From an uncultured Actinomycetes bacterium (lineage in GTDB: Bacteria > Actinomycetota > Thermoleophilia > Solirubrobacterales > Solirubrobacteraceae), in NCBI GenBank assembly GCA_937888775.1, contig CALAQT010000073.1, positions 1 through 18,303 of the forward strand: a stretch of 18,303 nucleotides of DNA, given 5' to 3'. This document shows, piece by piece, positions 13,155 through 18,303 of the stretch. Positions within the stretch are counted from its first letter, which is position 1. Every line of letters starts with the position of its first letter. The notes under the pieces are model-generated. The model was not told the DNA's origin. It saw only the letters and a program-made list of their open reading frames with translations, and did not search any database. The translations under genes and the position numbers were made by a program.

Positions 13155-14555
13155 CTATAGGCGATGTGCTCGCACCTCGAGCAACCCTCCCACCCCGCGG
13201 GCATGGAACAGGGAGATGGCTTCGTCCGCATAGGTGGTGCGTGCGGCGAGCCGCTCCCAGAAACCGACGAGCAATCGCTGCTCGCCAAGGCCCCGTCGCC
13301 GTAGCCCGTTCTCCGCGACCTTTAGAGCCGCCTCAACCAGCCGGTACATCTCCGGGTCTTCGTCTAGGAAAGTCAATCCGTGCCGAGCACCGGCAATCCG
13401 CAGCCGCCTCTGATTAGCGAGGGGAAGCCCCTCGATCAGCCGTTCGGCTTCCGCAAGGTTCTCAACGAGCCCCAGCGCCAAGGCAGCCACCTCGACCGCC
13501 GCGCCTGGTGGCTGGGCGCACGAGATCCGCGACTCGACGGTGCCGTGGGCCGGGGACAGCCGAGCGTCGAACTCCAGAAAATGGGCGAAGGCCACGATGT
13601 CCGCCGGCTCGGGAATGATCTCCACGACGTCTCCGGCGATGGTAGTGGCGCAAACGGCCGGCGCCTGCATGAACTCCCTGGCAGTCAGCGCCCGTGACTT
13701 CATGGCGAGCGCCTCACCGTTTCGCTCGGCGAGGGGGACCCGGGCGTCGAGCACAGCGCCCACGTAGTCGTCCAAATCGTGAAACGCGCGCGGTACGCCG
13801 CAAGGCAGGCCGGACGGCCATTCCCCGGGGTCGTATATGCGGTCGTAGAAAGTCTCGCGCGGTGCCTTCCATCCAGGATCGATGCTGCCTTTCCAGATCG
13901 GGCTGTTCGCCGTAAGCGCGATCTGTACTCCCGCCAGCGCGTTCAACACATTGAGGGCGCGGACCGCTTCGGAAAGCTGCACGTCGATGTGGCAATGTGT
14001 CGCCGCGGTCACCGTGAACAGGTGAATGTCCGCGCCGACGTCACTCGGCACGAAGCGATGCTTCGAGAAGCGCTCGTACATCAGGTATCGGCTGCTTCGT
14101 GTCACCAGTTCTCGACTTGGCGGGGTGAGCGGCTGCATACCGTAGCCGAGGACTAGGCAGTCGTTCGCCGCGCAGGAGGCGACGACCAACCTCAGGATCT
14201 GGTCGAGTCGGTGCTCTGCGTCGAACAGCGTCTGTGTAGGAGGGGTTGTGACCTCGATCGTCGGATATCCCAGGTCAGTTGACACGGTTTCCTCACCGCC
14301 ATGGGGCTTTGCAACCTTGCGCTTCGCTAGGACTACATCGCCTGTCCACGGGTCGCGCACGAGGTGAAATCCGTAATCGTCCAGCCGTTCCAGTACGTCT
14401 TGGATCACCTCCCTCGACGGTGCGGCGCCTGCGTGGTCGACCACGATGAATTCGCACTCGAGCGCGACTTGGCGAAATGCTTGACCGGAACGCCGGGCGA
14501 AGGCGCGCCCGAAGAACTCCGCAAGATCGCGTTCGATGGAGGTGTCAGTACCCAC
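13155..14555 (-). CDS. GCS2-family glutamate-cysteine ligase-like enzyme
   Basis: A 466-residue ATP-dependent carboxylate-amine ligase of the GCS2 family, whose members join glutamate to cysteine (first step to glutathione or ergothioneine) or act on related substrates. Visible hallmarks are ALECEFIVVD (31-40; Glu33, Glu35 for Mg/ATP), DLGYPTIEVTTPP (94-106; Glu101), THCHIDVQLS (186-195), the helix ALNVLNALAGVQIALTANSP (200-219) and GTVESRISCAQPP near 338-350. Length is normal for the family. The start is GTG at 14555 with only a weak ribosome-binding site, so the exact N-terminus is uncertain. No glutathione synthetase, Egt or mycothiol gene is adjacent, so the product cannot be named. The gene stands alone between two empty stretches and is intact. 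Confidence 0.85.
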   Translation of the reverse strand: MGTDTSIERDLAEFFGRAFARRSGQAFRQVALECEFIVVDHAGAAPSREVIQDVLERLDDYGFHLVRDPWTGDVVLAKRKVAKPHGGEETVSTDLGYPTIEVTTPPTQTLFDAEHRLDQILRLVVASCAANDCLVLGYGMQPLTPPSRELVTRSSRYLMYERFSKHRFVPSDVGADIHLFTVTAATHCHIDVQLSEAVRALNVLNALAGVQIALTANSPIWKGSIDPGWKAPRETFYDRIYDPGEWPSGLPCGVPRAFHDLDDYVGAVLDARVPLAERNGEALAMKSRALTAREFMQAPAVCATTIAGDVVEIIPEPADIVAFAHFLEFDARLSPAHGTVESRISCAQPPGAAVEVAALALGLVENLAEAERLIEGLPLANQRRLRIAGARHGLTFLDEDPEMYRLVEAALKVAENGLRRRGLGEQRLLVGFWERLAARTTYADEAISLFHARGVGGLLEVRAHRL

Positions 14556-14712
14556 GGTGCGGTCTTACGTTACTCGCCGCGAGGCGGCTGTACGTGATCC
14601 GTGGTTGCCCAAGCTCCGGGAGGAACTCATAGTTGCGGCTCGGCACGGCCAGCGTCTTAGTCGGCGGCCTATGAATCGGAGCGCTCGTTCTAGAAGCCGC
14701 GAAGCGCAACGA

Positions 14713-16782
14713 TCATGCCGAACCGAGCTTCTTCGGCGGTCGTGCGGGTGCGAGTTTCAGGATCGTGAAGCGGCTGGAGGTGACGCTGACTTGGTCGAAC
14801 CCGTCGTTGACGCGTACGCGTACGCGCGCTGAGCTCGAGCGGCTGAGGTAGGCGCGCGGGAGGGCGAGCTTGCCGGTATTCTCGCCCATGTACAGCGTCC
14901 GCCAGGTGCGACCGTTGTTGGTGGAGAAGTCGACCGAGACGATCAGGTGGACGCGATCGGGGTTCGTCGCTCGCCAGCGCACCACGACCGGGCCGGTACC
15001 CTTCACGAGCTGCTTGGCGCGCGGGGCGAGCAGCGTCACGCGTGGCGTGTGCGCGGGCTTTCGGTCGACCGCGAGCACCTTTCCATCGGAAACGACGGCG
15101 ATCGCGGTCGACCCGGCGTGCTGGGGGAGTGCTCCCTCGAACAGCACCAGCGGTCCGCCGGGACTCTTGCCGTGCGGATCGACGTGCGAGTCGGTCACGA
15201 GGAGGGGCGCTCGCGCGAGCAGCCGCCCGTGTGCTCCTTGCAGCTCAAGGCTCATCGGCGACGCTGACCCGGTCCACGGCTGGCTGGACGGTGTCGGGTC
15301 GACGACTGCGATGTTCGGCCCGTCCGGGGCGATGTAGCCGTAGATGCTCGTCATCCCCGGACCGGCGGCCTCGGCGGTCTCCGCGCTCGCCTGTACAGAG
15401 GCCTCGTTGGCCTGTTGGCCGGCGGCGGCGTTGGAGTCGGCACCCTGGGCGGAGTCCGCTTCGGCGTGACAGGGCTTGTCAGCCTTCTGCGGAGTAGAAC
15501 TGTTGAGCCCGACGTAGAAGCACGCTGCCTCGGTCGCGATGTAGTCCCAGTTGCGGACTGAGATCCACGCGTCCGTGCTTCCGAGCGTCCCGTCAGCATT
15601 GGGATCGAAGCCGGTGCAGTAGCTCATGAAGTCATAGAACTGCTGTGTACTTCTGCCGGCATCACCCGGCGGTTGCCCCGCCAGGACCGGGTAGGAGGGG
15701 CCAAACGTATTTGGCGCTGACGGAGCGGGCGCGGCTATGTCGAGGCCGATCCCATCGATGTAGCCCACCTGGTCGGGCGGCCACGGCTGGCCGTTGCCCC
15801 CACACGCCTTGCTGGCGTGGACCAAGCCGAAAATGTGGCCGATCTCGTGGGCGATGTCGGTCACTGGCCGTGTGTAGTCCACGACTGCCGCGGACTGGTT
15901 TTGTCCGATGTTGCCGGTCTCCACTCCGAGATCATTGCTGCCCACGGACGGGTTGCTGATGCCGATGATCGGCGTGTCGCCCAAGAGGTGATTGAGCTGG
16001 TGGTGGGCGTAGTCTTGGACCTCGTCGAGGGCCACGCCGTTCTTGGCTGAGCGGCTGACGCAGCCGTAACCGAAGACCTTGCCCCTGTAGCAGCTATTGG
16101 CGATCCAGTCGATGTCGATCGTGCCGAGCGGGGGGCCGACATCGATTCCCGCCGGGATCAGCCGTTTAGCCCACGCAAAATCACCGAAAAATGGGGGCGT
16201 GACGCCGCCGTTTTCCATCAGGATCGTGGCGATGTCGGTCTGGCCGACGTTGAGTGCGCTGATGTCGTACAGCCTGAACGTCCGGAGCGCAACGCAAGCC
16301 GGGTCTGTGCACGGGACCGCGGCGGATGGATTCGTGAGCGACTCGGGCGGCGGCGTCAGCGTCGCCGTCAACGAAATCGGTTGGCCGGTGGCATCGAAGA
16401 GCCAGCTCGGCGGCAGGTCGAAGTCGTACACGTTGGCCGACGTGCTGGCGCGCTCGAACACCGGCACTGTGCCTGATCCGGTTTGGAACAGCGGCGGCAT
16501 GCCACCTACGAGAGGGCTGCCGGGCAGCGGCCGGCCGGCGGAATCGACGCCGGCGAGTTGCACGCCGACGCCGGGAACGAGACCGTTACCGGGCTGGTTG
16601 GGTGAGCTCGGAGGGCTGCCGGGCGCGTTGGGCGCGTCGGCGAACACGCGCACCACGGCCGGCATCCCATAGACGAGCTTCGTGCCGCTGTAAGCCACCG
16701 CTCGGGATGGGGGCGTCGGTGTGGGCAGCGTGAACGTCTGGATGCCCTGAGTCAACTCGAGCCCCTTGGATGCGTAGGCCAT
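14713..16782 (-). CDS. Secreted metzincin-type zinc protease, main part
   Basis: A 689-residue frame with the zinc site HEIGHIFGLVH (312-322), i.e. HExxHxxGxxH with His312, His316, His322 and catalytic Glu313, and the Met-turn YDFMSYC (Met386), which together mark a metzincin peptidase. Before it are a beta-rich region starting LELTQGIQTF (8-17) and Cys pairs (158/163, 231/241). After it come an Ala/Gln-rich linker (about 440-475), another beta region and a C-terminal Ig-like domain (about 581-674: SVDFSTNNGRTWRTLYMG). No standard protease family is evident. The ATG at 16782 is probably not the true start: removing one base from a C-run at 16762-16765 joins it to the preceding frame, and a second indel joins that to a signal peptide, giving a gene 14713-17712 of about 1,000 codons. 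The stop is TGA. Confidence 0.85.
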   Translation of the reverse strand: MAYASKGLELTQGIQTFTLPTPTPPSRAVAYSGTKLVYGMPAVVRVFADAPNAPGSPPSSPNQPGNGLVPGVGVQLAGVDSAGRPLPGSPLVGGMPPLFQTGSGTVPVFERASTSANVYDFDLPPSWLFDATGQPISLTATLTPPPESLTNPSAAVPCTDPACVALRTFRLYDISALNVGQTDIATILMENGGVTPPFFGDFAWAKRLIPAGIDVGPPLGTIDIDWIANSCYRGKVFGYGCVSRSAKNGVALDEVQDYAHHQLNHLLGDTPIIGISNPSVGSNDLGVETGNIGQNQSAAVVDYTRPVTDIAHEIGHIFGLVHASKACGGNGQPWPPDQVGYIDGIGLDIAAPAPSAPNTFGPSYPVLAGQPPGDAGRSTQQFYDFMSYCTGFDPNADGTLGSTDAWISVRNWDYIATEAACFYVGLNSSTPQKADKPCHAEADSAQGADSNAAAGQQANEASVQASAETAEAAGPGMTSIYGYIAPDGPNIAVVDPTPSSQPWTGSASPMSLELQGAHGRLLARAPLLVTDSHVDPHGKSPGGPLVLFEGALPQHAGSTAIAVVSDGKVLAVDRKPAHTPRVTLLAPRAKQLVKGTGPVVVRWRATNPDRVHLIVSVDFSTNNGRTWRTLYMGENTGKLALPRAYLSRSSSARVRVRVNDGFDQVSVTSSRFTILKLAPARPPKKLGSA

Positions 16783-17215
16783 AGGCGGACTGGGCGGTCA
16801 GAACAGTCACGGGCACCACGATCGAGTGCTGCGCGCTGCCCGCACTCGACGACCCCGGCGTGCCATAGATCGTGACGGGGAACTGGGACACCGCCGACGC
16901 GTCCGCGGCAGCGGTGAACGTCACCATCACGTTGGTGCCATCGCCACCTGAGTCCGGCGTCGGAGTAACGCTAGCGGTGACATCCATCGGGGGCGTTGAG
17001 TAACTGAAGTCGATTGGACCGCTCGAGCCGCCGTAGCGGCGAAGGATGAGCGTCGCGGTCGCCGGGGCACCACCAGCGGTAACCACCACCCCGCCGGTGG
17101 AACCGGGGTTGACGAGTCCGAAATCCGGCGTCGGGGTTGCGGATACCGGTCCGTATGTCAGGTCCGTGAACTCGAAACCTTCGCCCTGATTCCCGTCATT
17201 GGCTGTCACCTGCAC
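16586..17215 (-). CDS. Metzincin gene, middle segment in shifted frame
   Basis: The useful part runs from about 17265 to 16765 and encodes an extracellular beta-sandwich-like region rich in Thr, Ser, Gly and Pro (LSVSAAGTAATIAFVQV before the listed start, then TATLILRRYGGSSGPIDFSY and VTFTAAADASAVSQFPVTIY). Such text resembles Ig-like or COG1470-type repeats of secreted proteins. After SAYGLRIQG the frame degenerates into Arg-rich residues, while the next frame continues as LELTQGIQT, so the reading frame changes at the C-run 16762-16765. The annotated start at 17215 is only an internal codon. It is listed separately because the sequence as given does not keep one frame. Confidence 0.6.
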   Translation of the reverse strand: MQVTANDGNQGEGFEFTDLTYGPVSATPTPDFGLVNPGSTGGVVVTAGGAPATATLILRRYGGSSGPIDFSYSTPPMDVTASVTPTPDSGGDGTNVMVTFTAAADASAVSQFPVTIYGTPGSSSAGSAQHSIVVPVTVLTAQSAYGLRIQGARVDSGHPDVHAAHTDAPIPSGGLQRHEARLWDAGRGARVRRRAQRARQPSELTQPAR

Positions 17216-17712
17216 GAAGGCGATCGTTGCGGCCGTACCCGCGGCGGAGACCGACAGCGACGCAGGCCGCTCGAGGAGACGGTCTGGGTGTCGCTGCCGC
17301 CCGACCCGGAGATCTGGTTGCCGCTGGAGTCATACGCCGTCAGCGTCACGGAGGTCGAGGTACTGCCCGCGGCCGCAGCCGACATGCTCACGTGGTTGAC
17401 CTCCGGGCTGAACTCGATCCACTGCGACAGCGTGCAGATCTCGTTGCTGCACTCCTGGCGCGCCACGTTCGCCGGCGACGGCGCAAGAGCGCTCGACTCG
17501 ACATACAACGGCTGCGGCTGTGAAGCCCCGAGAGGCGACTGCCCGAACGTCACCCCCTGCGACGCGTACTGGGTCGTCAGCGTATCTCCGAGCTTCACCG
17601 TCGGGCTCGAGAAACTGATCGTGTTATCGGTCGCCCAGGCAGGCGCCGGCGCGCCCATAAATAACACGACCAGCAACACGAATGCAAGAACCACCCGAAC
17701 CACCCGAACCAC
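17206..17712 (-). CDS. Metzincin gene, signal peptide and N-terminal domain
   Basis: The start is GTG at 17712, with GAGGA about 12 bases upstream. A Sec signal peptide follows: a basic RVVRVV stretch, a hydrophobic core LAFVLLVVLFMG, and a cleavage site after APAWA (about residue 27). The mature part (to about 145) looks like a carbohydrate-binding or PEP-CTERM-type beta domain, with ISFSSPTVKLGDTLTTQYASQGVTF across 33-57, Cys88 and Cys93, and TSVTLTAYDSSGNQI. After DTQTVSSSGL the product turns Arg-rich (RRCRSPPRVRPQR), while the next frame continues as SLSVSAAGTAATIAF, so one base appears missing near 17258-17268. The basic start of the signal peptide is encoded by a 9-base tandem repeat (17690-17719). 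Confidence 0.7.
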   Translation of the reverse strand: MVRVVRVVLAFVLLVVLFMGAPAPAWATDNTISFSSPTVKLGDTLTTQYASQGVTFGQSPLGASQPQPLYVESSALAPSPANVARQECSNEICTLSQWIEFSPEVNHVSMSAAAAGSTSTSVTLTAYDSSGNQISGSGGSDTQTVSSSGLRRCRSPPRVRPQRSPSCR

Positions 17713-17719
17713 CCGAACC
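17690..17719. repeat. 9-base tandem repeat at protease start codon
   Basis: Three perfect copies of ACCACCCGA, followed by ACC. On the minus strand they encode Arg-Val-Val repeats at the front of the signal peptide and contain the GTG start. Copy-number change would keep the frame but alter the basic n-region and offer further GTG starts. Confidence 0.7.
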
Positions 17720-17817
17720 GTCGATCCTCGCCCTTCGCCCCGGAAGCCCTCAAGTCGACCGCCACGACCCGCAGCCTTTCAGTCCGTCGCTTCGCTCCCC
17801 GGGTGAGAAGCCCAAAC

Positions 17818-17855
17818 CATTCACCGGCTGCGCGTAAGCGTGTCAACCGCAGCCG
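17818..17855 (-). promoter_or_regulatory. Candidate promoter and inverted repeat upstream of metzincin gene
   Basis: On minus, TTGACA (17846-17841) lies about 16 bases before a weak GTGAAT -10 box, some 110 bases ahead of the GTG start. The -35 box sits inside a hairpin-like repeat, CGGCTGCG (17825-17832) and CGCAGCCG (17848-17855), which could be an operator. The -10 match is poor. Confidence 0.3.
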
Positions 17856-18303
17856 CACCCCAACCGGGGTCCAACAACTGCGGCGACGGCGGGGCAGCCA
17901 GCTCACAACCGATCGCAGCACCCTAACAGGCCAAGATCCGGGAATGTAGGAAACATGCCCGCCTCACCAAGCCGCCGACAGACCAGGCCTCGAACCACCA
18001 CGGCGGCCGCCTACGCGATCGGCGCTGCTATTACGCGAGACCGTAATCACCGTCCCTGCCACCGCCCCCCGGCGAACCGAGACCTCAGAGGACGCCTGGG
18101 CAACACCGGGGTCGGACGCGGGTGGGAGGTTGTCCCGGGGCGCATCCTCTCTCCGAGACGCCGGCGCTTGCTCCGTGGGGTACGACGAGTAGGCCCGCCA
18201 TAGCGGTAGCCACGCTCGGCCATGTGCGGCGGCGGCGTGCGCGTTTGAGGAACGCTCAGCGAGCGATGCGCGGGAATGCTGGTGCGAGGGTCCTGCTGCA
18301 GCC
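17856..18303. other. Right edge without a convincing gene
   Basis: No family is recognised on either strand. Open frames are short and Arg/Pro-rich, including one plus frame from 17955 and one minus frame from 18223 to 18047. The window ends before any gene further right can be read. Confidence 0.4.

Noticed and set aside
14811..14826. Perfect 16-base palindrome CGCGTACGCGTACGCG
   Set aside because: It lies inside the metzincin frame and encodes alternating Arg-Val residues of a beta strand in the Ig-like domain, so codon choice explains it.
17955..18223. Short Arg/Pro-rich frames on both strands at the right edge (plus from 17955, minus 18223 to 18047)
   Set aside because: Composition is typical of non-coding GC-rich DNA, no ribosome-binding site is seen and no family is recognised.

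Overview
The window is GC-rich DNA with strong G/C preference at third codon positions, GTG and TTG starts beside ATG, and gene types common in Actinomycetota. The caa3-type oxidase cluster with a CoxA-CoxC fusion and a caa3_CtaG protein would suit Thermoleophilia/Solirubrobacterales, but that placement is an inference from gene content only. No rRNA, tRNA, CRISPR array or complete insertion sequence was recognised.

Layout. (1) 1-3480, mostly minus strand: a serine recombinase (533-1114); a coupled DUF1326-DUF2182 pair of cysteine-rich, probably metal-handling proteins (2939 down to 1495); and the broken remains of a GNAT acetyltransferase (about 3165-3476). (2) 3645-4682, minus: an intact aldo/keto reductase. 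(3) 4963-10590, plus: a tightly packed terminal-oxidase operon in the order membrane-anchored cupredoxin, CoxB, CoxA-CoxC fusion, CtaG, Sco. Its first three genes overlap by ATGA, and a promoter-like TTGACA-N17-TAGGTT lies at 4806-4834. (4) 10591-11542: about 950 bases with no convincing gene, carrying two copies of the palindrome GTGTGCACAC. (5) 11543-12615, minus: a CadC-like ArsR/SmtB metal sensor overlapping a short CDF-type cation transporter, with a clear inverted-repeat operator at 12616-12649. (6) 12650-13154: a near-consensus sigma-70-type promoter with no evident gene, and a fragment of a YccF-family membrane protein. (7) 13155-14555, minus: a GCS2-family glutamate-cysteine ligase-like enzyme. 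(8) 14713-17712, minus: a gene for a large secreted metzincin-type zinc protease, read in three pieces because of two opposite one-base frameshifts. (9) 17713-18303: the upstream region of the protease, with no convincing gene.

How the genes work together. The plus-strand block makes a proton-pumping haem-copper oxidase core, with copper delivery (Sco, CtaG) and a cupredoxin as possible electron donor or copper carrier. The flanking DUF1326/DUF2182 and CadC/CDF pairs also concern metals, so the window has a loose metal-handling theme, though the sequence does not show shared regulation. Gene remnants (GNAT, YccF), a recombinase and several empty stretches point to past rearrangement around the conserved oxidase and aldo/keto reductase core.

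The observations most worth a second look are the cupredoxin with a Cys-x3-Cys copper loop but no downstream His, the oxidase lacking the K-channel lysine, the compensated frameshift pair in the metzincin gene, and the CadC operator.
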